Of a stretch of DNA of 64,000 nucleotides, positions 7,887 to 16,106 are shown one piece after another. A model generated the notes under the pieces. That model was given only the letters and a program-made list of their open reading frames with translations. It was not told the DNA's origin and made no database searches. Both the position numbers and the translations under genes were made by a program. How positions within the stretch are numbered: position 1 is the first letter of the stretch; every line of letters begins with the position of its first letter. The DNA is from JAKOUL01 sp035378845 (lineage in GTDB: Bacteria; Dictyoglomota; Dictyoglomia; Dictyoglomales; Dictyoglomaceae), in contig DAOSUP010000005.1 of the NCBI GenBank assembly GCA_035378845.1, positions 1-64,000 of the forward strand. Reading direction: 5' to 3'.

Positions 7887-8733
7887 AGATAAAGAGTGCA
7901 ATTAATATAAAAGATGCTCCTATCCATTGAGTTATTTTAAGCTTTTCTGAAAGAAGAAAAATAGCAAAGATTGAAGCAAAAACAGGCTCTAAATTGTAAA
8001 TAAGAGCAGATTTTGTAGGAGATAAATATTTTTGACCTACCAGTTGAAGGGTAAGAGCAAAAGATGTAGCTATAATACCTAAATACAGTATATGAAAGAT
8101 AAACTCAGGGAAATAATTAATAGGAAAATTCCTTGATTCTAAAATAAGATAAAAAATAAGAGAAAATATAGAAGTGAATAGAAGTTCTGAAAAAGCAAGA
8201 TCCAAAGCAGAGTTTTTACTAACCATATAAGCGATGTAAACTATCTGAATAGTATATAAGATAGCACATAGAAAAACTAAAAGATCTCCTAAATTTATAG
8301 TGTTAAGCTTAGAAAAATCTACTGTTAAAAGGAGCAAACCTAAAAAGCCTAAAAAAACTCCAAGCCACACATTCCAGTAAATCTTATTTTTCAGAATACA
8401 CCATTCTAAAAAAGGCACCATAAGCACAGAAAGTCCAGTAATAAAAGCAGTCTTTGTAGCAGTTGTATATTTAAGCCCTATGGTTTGAAGAGCAATAGCA
8501 AGAAAATTTATCATCCCTAATAAAAAACCTGGAAGATTGATATCAATTCTCTGTCTCTTTATAAGAAGATAAAATAACAAAGATAAAGTTCCTAAAGAAA
8601 AACGTAAAAAAAGAAGTAAAAATGGAGATAGATATGAAAGAGCTATTTTAGAAAAAGAAAAAGTACTACCCCAAATAAGAGTTACCAATAGCAAGATTAA
8701 TACACCTTTAAGCTCATTCTTTTCTTCTCTCAT
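7843..8733 (-). CDS. EamA (DMT) family transporter
   Basis: A 296-residue integral membrane protein of the drug/metabolite transporter superfamily, with two EamA repeats of about five helices each (LLLVTLIWGSTFSFSKIAL at the start; LVGQKYLSPTKSALIYNLEP opening the last helices of the second). Relatives export amino acids, nucleobases or other metabolites; the substrate here is not predictable. The 3' end overlaps ribU tail to tail by 44 bp. No clear ribosome site precedes the ATG, and the extended -10 lies only about 12 bp upstream, so the mRNA leader is very short. Confidence 0.88.
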   Translation of the reverse strand: MREEKNELKGVLILLLVTLIWGSTFSFSKIALSYLSPFLLLFLRFSLGTLSLLFYLLIKRQRIDINLPGFLLGMINFLAIALQTIGLKYTTATKTAFITGLSVLMVPFLEWCILKNKIYWNVWLGVFLGFLGLLLLTVDFSKLNTINLGDLLVFLCAILYTIQIVYIAYMVSKNSALDLAFSELLFTSIFSLIFYLILESRNFPINYFPEFIFHILYLGIIATSFALTLQLVGQKYLSPTKSALIYNLEPVFASIFAIFLLSEKLKITQWIGASFILIALFISMYDPSQDILKKEG

Positions 8734-8744
8734 TATGGATTAGA

Positions 8745-8753
8745 ATTATATCA
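8745..8753 (-). promoter_or_regulatory. extended -10 promoter of the EamA gene
   Basis: On the minus strand TGATATAAT gives the TGn extension plus a perfect TATAAT (8750-8745). The expected transcription start near 8738 leaves only about 5 nt before the ATG at 8733. Confidence 0.5.
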
Positions 8754-8759
8754 CATGAA

Positions 8760-8788
8760 TTTACAAAGGGTAATATTTGGGTTAAGAT
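8760..8788 (+). promoter_or_regulatory. promoter of the DUF151-purH operon
   Basis: TTTACA (8760-8765), a 17-bp spacer and TAAGAT (8783-8788). The predicted transcript starts near 8795, downstream of an in-frame ATG at 8755, which supports the internal start at 8824 for the next gene. Confidence 0.6.
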
Positions 8789-8823
8789 TAAAGTATACAT
8801 CTACCAGAAAGAAGGTGAATTTT

Positions 8824-9297
8824 ATGATGGTAGAGGTTTATGTGGTAGGGTTAAGCATGGATCCTCAGACCAACCAGTTTGTAGTGCTTTTAAAAGAAAA
8901 AAAGGAAGGCAAAAGAATTCTTCCTATATGGATAGGACCCTTTGAAGCAAACGCTATTGCTGTTGCTATTGAAAAGATTGATATAGGAAGACCTCTAACT
9001 CATGACCTTATAAAAAATATTTTAGAAGTTTTAAATGTTAAAGTAGATAAAGTATTTATTCATTCTTTAAAAGAAAATACTTTCTATGCAACCATCTACC
9101 TCATTAGTAATGATAAAGTCTTTGAAATAGATTCTCGTCCTTCTGATGCTATGGCACTCGCTCTTAGGACAGATTCTCCCATATTTGTAGACTCTCAAAT
9201 TTTAGAAAATGCTGGATTTGTTGAGGAATATAGTGCTGAAGAGGAACTTACAAAACTTCTACAGGAATTAAATCCTGAAGAATTTAAAAAGCAATAA
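8824..9297 (+). CDS. bifunctional nuclease family protein (DUF151)
   Basis: A 157-residue protein made of one BFN/DUF151 domain; Arabidopsis and bacterial members have DNase and RNase activity, though many bacterial ones are untested. The core PIWIGPFEANAIAVAIE, RPLTHDLIKNIL and SRPSDAMALALR are the family landmarks. The start at 8824 (ATGATG) is preferred because AAGAAGGTG stands just ahead and the promoter lies downstream of the earlier in-frame ATG at 8755. It lacks the C-terminal UVR motif that some family members carry. It is followed after 20 bp by purH, probably in one transcript. Confidence 0.88.
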   Translation: MMVEVYVVGLSMDPQTNQFVVLLKEKKEGKRILPIWIGPFEANAIAVAIEKIDIGRPLTHDLIKNILEVLNVKVDKVFIHSLKENTFYATIYLISNDKVFEIDSRPSDAMALALRTDSPIFVDSQILENAGFVEEYSAEEELTKLLQELNPEEFKKQ

Positions 9298-9317
9298 AAT
9301 AAGGAGGTTTTTATTAG

Positions 9318-10814
9318 ATGCCTTTCGCCCTTGTCAGTGTCTATGACAAAAATAACATAGAAGATCTCTGCGAAGAATTAAAAAACCAAGGATTTAATAT
9401 TCTTGCCACCTCTTCTACAGCTAAATATTTAAAAGAAAAGGGATTTGATGTTACTGAAGTATCTGAATATACCGGATTCAAAGAATTAATTGGGGGAAGA
9501 GTAAAAACTCTTCATCCTAAAATCTTTGCAGGAATTTTAGCAAGAAGAGATAAAAAGGAGGATTTAGAAGAGTTAAAAAAAGAGAATATTCCTCTTATAG
9601 ATATTGTGGTTTGTAATTTATATCCCTTTTCAAAAGTAATCTCTAAAAAAGAAGTTAATTTAGAAGAAGCATTAGAAAATATAGATATTGGTGGTGTTAG
9701 TCTCCTTCGTGCTGCAGCCAAAAATTTCCCTTGGGTACTTGTAGTGTCATCCCCCGAAGATTATGCAAGAGTAATTGAATATTTAAAATCAGGTAAAGAT
9801 GATGTAAATTTTAGAAGAAAAATGGCAATAAAAGCTTTCTCTATAACAAATGAGTATGATGGAATCATAAGCTCGTACCTTTTAGAAGGCGTACAGGAAA
9901 ATATAAATCTAAATCTTATAAAAAGATTAGATCTAAGATATGGAGAAAATCCCCAACAAAAAGCAGGTTTTTATACTCTTCCTTGTCAAGATATCCCTTG
10001 GATAAAGCTACAAGGGAAAGAGTTATCTTTTAACAACCTTACAGATATGGATTCTGCTTGGAATTTAGTAGAAGAATTTTCGGAACCTACAGTAGCAATA
10101 ATAAAACACAATAATCCTTGTGGTGTAGCGTCTGATAACGAGCCTCAAAATGCATTCTTAAAAGCTTTTGAAAGTGATCCTGTATCAGCATATGGAGGAA
10201 TTATAGCCTGCAACTTTAAACTTGATGAGGAAACTGCAAAAGAAATAACAAAATCTTTTTTTGAGGTGGTAATAGCACCTGATATAACTGATGAAGCAAA
10301 AGAACTACTAAGTAAAAAAAAGAACTTGAGAGTACTTATATCTAAAGAAAATGCACAAGAAAATTCCTTTGAGATAAAAACTTTAAGAAGAGGGTTTTTA
10401 GTACAAGATTTCAATAAAATACTATTAGATAAATACGAGGTGAAGACTTCTCATAAACCTGATGAAAAGGATTTAGAAGAACTCCTTTTTGCTCTCAAAG
10501 TAGTAAAACATACAAAATCCAATGCGATTGTGGTAACTAAGAACAAACAGACACTGGGCATTGGTGCAGGACAGATGAATAGAGTTCAATCAGTAAGAAT
10601 TGCTTTAGAACAAGCAGGGGAAAAAGCTAAAGGGGCATATCTTGCTTCCGATGCCTTTTTCCCTTTTTCAGATTCCATAGAACTTGCAGCAAAGTATGGA
10701 ATAAAAGCAGTAATTCAACCTGGCGGATCTATTAGAGATAATGAAGTAATAGAAGTTGCGGAAAAGAATGGCATAATTTTAGTAATGATAGATGTAAGAC
10801 ACTTCCGACATTGA
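9318..10814 (+). CDS. purH: bifunctional AICAR formyltransferase/IMP cyclohydrolase
   Basis: A 498-residue enzyme for the last two steps of purine synthesis: formyl transfer from 10-formyl-THF to AICAR, then ring closure to IMP. An MGS-like cyclohydrolase domain covers about residues 1-130 (LVSVYDKNNIEDL, GGRVKTLHPKIFAGILARR). The AICAR transformylase domain follows, opening with LRYGENPQQKAGFY and holding the catalytic IIKHNNPCGVASD, and ends in GGSIRDNEVIEVA. AGGAGG precedes the ATG. The formyl-THF it needs would be made by the fhs gene at 61790 in this window. The stop overlaps the TTG start of the next gene. Confidence 0.96.
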   Translation: MPFALVSVYDKNNIEDLCEELKNQGFNILATSSTAKYLKEKGFDVTEVSEYTGFKELIGGRVKTLHPKIFAGILARRDKKEDLEELKKENIPLIDIVVCNLYPFSKVISKKEVNLEEALENIDIGGVSLLRAAAKNFPWVLVVSSPEDYARVIEYLKSGKDDVNFRRKMAIKAFSITNEYDGIISSYLLEGVQENINLNLIKRLDLRYGENPQQKAGFYTLPCQDIPWIKLQGKELSFNNLTDMDSAWNLVEEFSEPTVAIIKHNNPCGVASDNEPQNAFLKAFESDPVSAYGGIIACNFKLDEETAKEITKSFFEVVIAPDITDEAKELLSKKKNLRVLISKENAQENSFEIKTLRRGFLVQDFNKILLDKYEVKTSHKPDEKDLEELLFALKVVKHTKSNAIVVTKNKQTLGIGAGQMNRVQSVRIALEQAGEKAKGAYLASDAFFPFSDSIELAAKYGIKAVIQPGGSIRDNEVIEVAEKNGIILVMIDVRHFRH

Positions 10815-11446
10815 ATATTATTGAGGAAATTTTTAAGTTACTCTTTTATAGATATGGACCTCAATATTGGTGGCCAGCAGAAACCTCATTTGAAGTAATC
10901 GTAGGAGCTATTTTAACTCAAGCTACAAACTGGAGAAATGTAGAAAAAGCCATTGAAAATCTAAAAAGGGAATCTCTCCTTTCACCCGAGAGCATTTTTG
11001 AGATCTCCGAAGAAGATCTTGCCTATTTTATTCGTCCATGCGGATTTTACAAAATCAAAGCAAAAAGATTAAAGAATTTTGTCTTTTTTTTATTTGGAAA
11101 TTTTGATGGAAAAATAGAGATAATGAATTTATATCCCACAAATTACCTTAGAAAGTCTCTTTTAAGTATTAAAGGACTTGGAATGGAAAGCGTAGATTCT
11201 ATTCTCCTTTATGTCTTAAACAGACCCATCTTCGTTATTGATAAATACACAAAAAGTATCTTCTCATGTTTAAATATCGCAGATTTCTCTCTATCCTATG
11301 AGAAATGGCAGGAAATCTTTCATAATTCTTTATTTCCTATATACCAAATGTTCCAAGAATATCATGCTCTGATTGTAGAACATGGGAAGAGAGATTGTAA
11401 AAAATGCAAAGGAGTCTGTTTCTTAAAAAGATTTGTAAATAATTAA
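10811..11446 (+). CDS. endonuclease-III-related HhH-GPD DNA glycosylase
   Basis: A 211-residue base-excision glycosylase with the fold of Nth. The helix-hairpin-helix reads LSIKGLGMESVDSILLY, and the catalytic aspartate motif is FVIDKYTKSIF. The residue matching the Nth catalytic lysine (LPGVGRKTA) is Glu here (KGLGMESV), so the enzyme should be a monofunctional glycosylase without lyase activity, like the 3-methyladenine-type branch in thermophiles. The C-terminus has CKKCKGVC, three cysteines where Nth has four, so an iron-sulfur cluster is doubtful. The TTG start overlaps the purH stop (TTGA). The stop is 1 bp from the convergent RseB-like gene. Confidence 0.82.
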   Translation: MNIIEEIFKLLFYRYGPQYWWPAETSFEVIVGAILTQATNWRNVEKAIENLKRESLLSPESIFEISEEDLAYFIRPCGFYKIKAKRLKNFVFFLFGNFDGKIEIMNLYPTNYLRKSLLSIKGLGMESVDSILLYVLNRPIFVIDKYTKSIFSCLNIADFSLSYEKWQEIFHNSLFPIYQMFQEYHALIVEHGKRDCKKCKGVCFLKRFVNN

Positions 11447-11447
11447 G

Positions 11448-12437
11448 TTAAGATGTCCTATTCCTAATAGTAGTTTCTATAAAAGTTTTTAAAGAAGAAT
11501 AAGGAACATCCCCTATTAAAAGATAAAACTTATTTCCATCTCTCCAAGAAACAGATTTCCATAATATATTGGCATCGTATAGTACTTCAAAATCTCCTAT
11601 CTCAGTTGGTTTTCCTGGAAATCTAAAAGGATAATCACTTACAAATAGAGAAAGATCATTTAAACCATCTGTATATTTATAATAGTATGTTATGTTTCTC
11701 TCTTCTAAAACTATATAAATTTTGGCTAATGTATAACCAAGAGGAAGATTTACAGGAGCATCAATCTTCTTTGGCTTTTTTTCCTCCTTTAACCTCATTT
11801 CTTCTATCTTTATGTTCCTGTCTTTTAGGAATTCCAATTCAAAAAAAGAATCTGAAATTTTTGCATCAAAGTTTATTTCCATAAACATGGTCTTTCCTAT
11901 GAGATTTCCATCACTATTAAATTTATCTTTTCTCAACGGTAAATATTCTTCTCCGTCAATCCACATCCTAAGAACTGGCTTTTTGGTATATTTGGAGATT
12001 ACAAGAATAACATGAGTCTTTCTCCCAAGGAATATTTCTTCTCTCTCTGAATTAATAAGAAAATTCTTTTTTACGAGTTCCCATCTTTTATCTATCTCTT
12101 CTTTATTAGCTCCAAAAAATTGTGTTGGGGAGATCATTACCATTCTTTTCTCAGGGTCAAAGTCATATTGGTATTTTCCATTATCCACTATTATCCTACC
12201 AAAAAGAGAAGGTGGAGAAAGATACTCTTTCCTTATATTAAGTTTTCCATTAGAAAAAACCTTATAAATACTTATATTAGGAAAATCTGGTTTATCATAA
12301 AGAATAGAGACTTCTATTCCTGAAAAAGCAACCTTTCCATCATTTAACAAAAAATTTTTCAAAACTTCTAAAGAATCTCCAGCGACAATAGGGATTAATA
12401 AAAATAGCATTATTAAGATTAAGATACACCTTTTCAT
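11448..12437 (-). CDS. MucB/RseB-like periplasmic sensor protein
   Basis: A 329-residue exported protein with a signal peptide (residues 1-20, LILIMLFLLIPIVAG). The body resembles RseB/MucB: an N-terminal LolA-like half and a C-terminal domain (YYKYTDGLNDLSLFVSDYP near residue 260). In proteobacteria RseB binds the anti-sigma factor RseA and senses misplaced lipids or lipopolysaccharide. Here it is the last gene after a sigma factor and an anti-sigma factor, the same order as rpoE-rseA-rseB. The start overlaps the anti-sigma stop by 1 nt (TAATG). The call rests on fold-level resemblance and context. Confidence 0.78.
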   Translation of the reverse strand: MKRCILILIMLFLLIPIVAGDSLEVLKNFLLNDGKVAFSGIEVSILYDKPDFPNISIYKVFSNGKLNIRKEYLSPPSLFGRIIVDNGKYQYDFDPEKRMVMISPTQFFGANKEEIDKRWELVKKNFLINSEREEIFLGRKTHVILVISKYTKKPVLRMWIDGEEYLPLRKDKFNSDGNLIGKTMFMEINFDAKISDSFFELEFLKDRNIKIEEMRLKEEKKPKKIDAPVNLPLGYTLAKIYIVLEERNITYYYKYTDGLNDLSLFVSDYPFRFPGKPTEIGDFEVLYDANILWKSVSWRDGNKFYLLIGDVPYSSLKTFIETTIRNRTS

Positions 12438-12877
12438 TATTCATTTCCTGTCCTATTATAGAGAACAAAATCTACAAAGGAACTATCTTGTATAAAAGAA
12501 CTGGTTTTAATGTGAATTTCATAATAAGAGTAAACATCTTGAGAGGGTTTGAACATTTCGTTAATAATTCTTTCACCAACAAAGAGTATATTAAAGAATA
12601 AGACTGCAAAGCCCAAAACAAGAAATAGCTTTTTATAATTTCTTGTCCTTTTCTCTTCTTCAAGAAGATACTTCGCCCAAACAACTTCTGAGAAATTTTC
12701 TGAAGGCGAGATCTCAGGAAGTCTATGAAGATTCTTAAGTAGATCTTCCATAATCAAAAGCTCTTTTTTACAACTTATACATTTCTCTAAATGTTCTTCA
12801 AGCTCCCTCTTCTTTAAAGAGGATATCTCTCCATCTATATAAGATGACATTAATCTCTTTGCCTCTTTACATTTCAT
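12437..12877 (-). CDS. zinc-finger transmembrane anti-sigma factor
   Basis: A 146-residue membrane-bound regulator. The cytoplasmic part is a zf-HC2 zinc domain (MKCKEAKRLMSSYIDGE, then HLEKCISCKKEL, giving H-x3-C-x2-C around residues 29-36). One membrane helix follows near residues 83-101 (LFLVLGFAVLFFNILFVGE), leaving about 45 residues outside the cytoplasm, where the RseB-like partner could bind. It should hold the ECF sigma factor encoded just upstream, whose gene overlaps it by 4 bp (ATGA). Release would follow proteolysis, as in the RseA system; no site-1 or site-2 protease gene is nearby. Confidence 0.88.
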   Translation of the reverse strand: MKCKEAKRLMSSYIDGEISSLKKRELEEHLEKCISCKKELLIMEDLLKNLHRLPEISPSENFSEVVWAKYLLEEEKRTRNYKKLFLVLGFAVLFFNILFVGERIINEMFKPSQDVYSYYEIHIKTSSFIQDSSFVDFVLYNRTGNE

Positions 12878-13539
12878 ACTCTGTTCTCTTCCCTCAAAAA
12901 TCTTTTTTTCAATTCCTCTCTTGCTCTAAAGAGTCTTGATTCTACAGTACCCACTGGACAATTTAATATCTTTGCTATCTCCTCATAAGAGAGTCCTTCA
13001 TATTCCCTAAGGATCAAAACTTCTTGATATTCTTGTGATAAACCTTGTATAATCTTTCTCAATTTTTCCTGAAGATCCCTTTTCTCAACTTCCTCTAAGG
13101 GATCCTTTCCATCATCAAGAATAAACTTTTCAAAAGTGCCGTCCTCTTCATCATTTAAGGGAGTGTCCAGTGAATAAACTTGTTTGTTTTTTCTTCTATA
13201 GTCATAGGATACATTTATTGTTATACGATATAACCATGTGGAAAATTTCGCTTCCCCTCTAAAATTCTTTAAATTTTTAAACACTTTTATAAATACTTCT
13301 TGAGCTAAATCTTCAAGCTCCGGATTACTCCCAAGCTGCAAAAACAAAATATTTAAAACTTTCTTTTCATATCTTTTTACAAGTACAGTAAAAGCATCTT
13401 TATCTCCATTTTTTATAAGAGATATCAGAGCCTGATCTGAAAGCTTATCTTTCTCCTCCCAGCCCAGGGGGGATAGCTGGGAGGAATGAGTTGAAAGGGG
13501 GTATTTTCCTTTTACCACATTAGTTATCTCTTTATCCAT
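12874..13539 (-). CDS. ECF-type RNA polymerase sigma factor
   Basis: A 221-residue sigma-70 family factor with regions 2 and 4 only. Region 2 is seen in FIKVFKNLKNFRGEAKFSTW and YRITINVSYDYRRK; region 4 in YQEVLILREYEGLSYEEIA and CPVGTVESRLFRAREEL. The first 35 or so residues are an extension before region 2 and are encoded across a GC-rich inverted repeat. The start at 13539 follows GGAAGGATG and overlaps the previous gene by 16 bp. Two RpoE-like promoters in the same block suggest it controls its own operon. Confidence 0.93.
   Translation of the reverse strand: MDKEITNVVKGKYPLSTHSSQLSPLGWEEKDKLSDQALISLIKNGDKDAFTVLVKRYEKKVLNILFLQLGSNPELEDLAQEVFIKVFKNLKNFRGEAKFSTWLYRITINVSYDYRRKNKQVYSLDTPLNDEEDGTFEKFILDDGKDPLEEVEKRDLQEKLRKIIQGLSQEYQEVLILREYEGLSYEEIAKILNCPVGTVESRLFRAREELKKRFLREENRV
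13454..13485. repeat. GC-rich inverted repeat inside the sigma factor gene
   Basis: TCCTCCCAGC (13454-13463) pairs perfectly with GCTGGGAGGA (13476-13485) around a 12-nt loop that contains six G in a row. It is strikingly GC-rich for this genome and lies in codons for the non-conserved N-terminal extension. It may be a small inserted repeat element or an mRNA structure near the start of the sigma gene. Confidence 0.6.
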
Positions 13540-14204
13540 AATTTCATCCTTCCAGGTATAATAATTTTAAAACCATATCTATTATACCCTGATAAAATAC
13601 TATCAAGTTTTTTAATCTGATCCCTATCAAGCATTTCTCTTATTTCTTTCCACATATTTTTCTGAATTTTTCTTATTTCATTCCTAATTCCTTTAATCTC
13701 ATCTTTAAGCTGATCTGCTTTATCACTTTCTTCTACTTTTAAAGCTCTCATCTCTAAATTTTTTTCTCTAAGATTATTCCTCAGATTCCTTATTTGTTCT
13801 AAGTTATTTTCAAGTATTACCTGAACTTTCTCCTTTTGCTCCTTTGTAAGAGAAAGGCTTTTTTCTAAAGCATTCATTAAATTATTCTTTTTCTGTAAAA
13901 ATATTTTTTCTTCAACTTCTTTTAATGCTTTTAGCTTTCCCTGGAGATTTTCAGTATTAACTTCTTCTTCTCTCAAAAGAAGTTGCATTTCTGCAGTAAT
14001 TCTATCCCTCTCCCTCAAAAGATCCTGTAATTCCTGAGATATTTTTACTCTTCTTTGAACCATTAACCTATCTTTCTCTTGAAGCATTATCCTATTTCTT
14101 TCTGGGTAAGACCTCTGTAATGTCCCCCCTTGATAAGCAAAAGTTAAGGATAACAAAATAAGAAGGATTACGGTAAGAGCTCCAACATATTTAACTACCT
14201 TCAT
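13524..14204 (-). CDS. secreted helical LTxxQ-type protein (Spy/CpxP-like)
   Basis: A 226-residue protein with a signal peptide (about residues 1-23, VILLILLSLTFAYQ) and an otherwise almost all-helical, highly charged sequence. LSLTKEQKEKV (near 117-127) resembles the LTxxQ motif of Spy/CpxP periplasmic chaperones, and DRDQIKKLDSIL near the C-terminus looks like a second, weaker copy. Its gene is directly upstream of the sigma factor and overlaps it, and it has its own ECF-type promoter, so an envelope-stress role like CpxP or Spy is a reasonable inference. No enzyme motif is present. Confidence 0.7.
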   Translation of the reverse strand: MKVVKYVGALTVILLILLSLTFAYQGGTLQRSYPERNRIMLQEKDRLMVQRRVKISQELQDLLRERDRITAEMQLLLREEEVNTENLQGKLKALKEVEEKIFLQKKNNLMNALEKSLSLTKEQKEKVQVILENNLEQIRNLRNNLREKNLEMRALKVEESDKADQLKDEIKGIRNEIRKIQKNMWKEIREMLDRDQIKKLDSILSGYNRYGFKIIIPGRMKLWIKR

Positions 14205-14246
14205 AATCTCCTACCCTCCCATTTTATCCCTTCATCATTTTCTTTT

Positions 14247-14275
14247 TTAGACGGAGATCATCTTTTTATTATTCC
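14247..14275 (-). promoter_or_regulatory. ECF-type promoter before the Spy-like/sigma genes
   Basis: On the minus strand GGAATA (14275-14270), 16 bp, then CGTCTAA (14253-14247). This resembles the E. coli RpoE consensus GGAACTT-N15/16-GTCTAA. An element of the same form and spacing stands before the ABC gene at 20555-20583. The start of transcription would be near 14240, 36 nt ahead of the Spy-like gene. Confidence 0.65.
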
Positions 14276-14278
14276 AAA

Positions 14279-14866
14279 TCATTTTTTCTTAAGATACTCT
14301 ATTAAATCTGTAAGTTGTTTTTTATACATATTCAAATGGAAGAATGGATTCAAAGGCTTCCCCTTACTCCATTCTTCCATAAACTTCTGAAACTCCTCCA
14401 TCTCTTTCTGAGAAATATTTGAAGGCTGCTGATTTCTCCATTGTTGATTTGATTGGGTCTGATTCTGTCCTTGAATCCTATTTTGCCCTTGAGTTCTATT
14501 TTTATTCATCTCTTCCATTTTTTTCTGCCTTTCTATTTGAAGCTTATCAAGATAAATAATCTGTGCATCTGTTAAAACTCCTTCTATTCTATTAATAAAT
14601 TTATCTGCTTCCTTTTTAGGAAGAGAATTCGTTTTAGCAAGTTCTTGCAAGATAGGAATTAGCTTTTGAGCTTGAGCTTTCGTAATAGCAACTTTTTTAT
14701 CTTTATCAAGCTCTCTTATATCTCTTATTAGCCTTGTCAGGTATTGCACTTCTTCCGACATAAAACTTCTCCTCTGAGGAGTTTGAGCCTGAGTCTGTAC
14801 CAAAGAAAAAGAAAATAAGAAAAGAGAAAATATTAAAAGACCAGAAAGTGTAATGTATCTTTTCAT
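14279..14866 (-). CDS. secreted helical protein, unknown function
   Basis: A 195-residue exported protein with a signal peptide (about 1-27, FSLFLFSFSLVQTQA). The mature part is helical and charged, with a Gln/Asn-rich low-complexity stretch (about residues 119-148, repeated QGQN/QSNQQ) and VLTDAQIIYLDKLQ, which resembles an LTxxQ motif. The gene lies 12 bp after the MacB-type permease gene and before the Spy-like gene, so it probably belongs to the same envelope system as a periplasmic helper. I do not recognise a named family. Confidence 0.65.
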   Translation of the reverse strand: MKRYITLSGLLIFSLFLFSFSLVQTQAQTPQRRSFMSEEVQYLTRLIRDIRELDKDKKVAITKAQAQKLIPILQELAKTNSLPKKEADKFINRIEGVLTDAQIIYLDKLQIERQKKMEEMNKNRTQGQNRIQGQNQTQSNQQWRNQQPSNISQKEMEEFQKFMEEWSKGKPLNPFFHLNMYKKQLTDLIEYLKKK

Positions 14867-14878
14867 TTTATTTCCCTC

Positions 14879-16096
14879 CTACTCATATCTTAAAGCCTCT
14901 ATAGGATTTAATTTAGAAGCTCTTTGAGCAGGATAATATCCAAAAAATACTCCCACTAAAACTGATACTGAAAAAGCAAGAACTATTGGAGACATAGTTA
15001 TCACAGCAGAAAGTCCAGATAAAGCTTTAATCAATTGAGTAAGAGTAATCCCCAAAACTATTCCAGCAAGTCCTCCTGCCACAGAGACAATTATAGATTC
15101 AATAAGAAATTGAAAAAGTATATATTTTGATTTTGCCCCTATTGCTTTTTTTATTCCTATCTCTTTTATTCTTTCTGTTACATTTACCAGCATAATATTC
15201 ATAATTCCTATACCACCCACAAGAAGAGAGATTGCTGCAATACCTGCAAGAAACAAAGTTAAAGTCTGCATAGAAGTATTAAGGGAGGACAGAATTGTAA
15301 GCTGGTTTTGTACCTCAAAGTCATCCCTCTCTGGATCAGTAATTTTATGGTTTCTTCTTATAATTTCCTCTATTTGAGTTTGCAAGTCATTCATAACATC
15401 AGAACTTACTGCAGATATATATATATTATTTAAATATCTTCCTCCTTGAATTTTCCTTTGAAAAGTAGTGAGAGGAATAAAGACCATATCATCAAGATTA
15501 GCAAAACCTCCAAGTTGCCCTTGAGATTCCAATACTCCCATAACCTTAAAACTAATTCCTGCAATTTTTATTTTCTGCCCTATGGGGTCACTCTCTCCAA
15601 ATAACGTTTCAGCTACTGAGGATCCTAAAACAGCAACTTTTGTCTTATCTCTATACTCTTCTTCGGTAAAAAATGAGCCATTTGCAACTTTCATTTCCCT
15701 AACCTTTAAATATTCAGGAGAAGTTCCAACAACTTGCGTATTGGTATTATTTGCAAGATATTTAACCTGTACATTCCTTGAGGCATAAGGGACAATAGCA
15801 ACTACTTTATTTGGATCAATCTCTTCAACTAAAGCATCATAATCATCATTAGTTAAAGAACTTCCTGGGGCTCCTCTAACAAGTCCCACATTCCTACCAC
15901 GCCTTGGGAAAACTGTCAACAAATTTGACCCAAGAGAGGTAAATTGTTTTTCAATAGAAACCTTAGTACCTTCTCCCAAAGCCATTAACGTCACAACTGC
16001 TGCAACTCCTATAATAATACCTAAGGTAGTTAAAAAAGTCCTTAACTTATCTGTTGAAAAGCTATGAATAGCCATTTTTACTATTTCTACAAACAT
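14879..16096 (-). CDS. MacB-type ABC transporter permease (no fused ATPase)
   Basis: A 405-residue permease of the MacB/LolC/FtsX superfamily. The N-terminal helix (FLTTLGIIIGVAAVVTLMAL, about 20-39) is followed by a large periplasmic MacB_PCD domain (about 45-270) and three C-terminal helices (around 280-305, 330-352, 372-392), with FtsX-type signature RIKEIGIKKAIGA. Such transporters are mechanotransmitters that drive a periplasmic adaptor and an outer-membrane channel. In E. coli MacB the ATPase is fused; here it is separate, at 19802. The gene is 10 bp from the adaptor gene. The exported substrate is unknown. Confidence 0.92.
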   Translation of the reverse strand: MFVEIVKMAIHSFSTDKLRTFLTTLGIIIGVAAVVTLMALGEGTKVSIEKQFTSLGSNLLTVFPRRGRNVGLVRGAPGSSLTNDDYDALVEEIDPNKVVAIVPYASRNVQVKYLANNTNTQVVGTSPEYLKVREMKVANGSFFTEEEYRDKTKVAVLGSSVAETLFGESDPIGQKIKIAGISFKVMGVLESQGQLGGFANLDDMVFIPLTTFQRKIQGGRYLNNIYISAVSSDVMNDLQTQIEEIIRRNHKITDPERDDFEVQNQLTILSSLNTSMQTLTLFLAGIAAISLLVGGIGIMNIMLVNVTERIKEIGIKKAIGAKSKYILFQFLIESIIVSVAGGLAGIVLGITLTQLIKALSGLSAVITMSPIVLAFSVSVLVGVFFGYYPAQRASKLNPIEALRYE

Positions 16097-16106
16097 TCCC
16101 TACCAC

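Noticed and set aside
8755..8823. Upstream in-frame ATG extending the DUF151 protein by 23 residues
   Set aside because: The best promoter (8760-8788) lies after it, the extra residues do not match the family, and AAGAAGGTG precedes the ATG at 8824.
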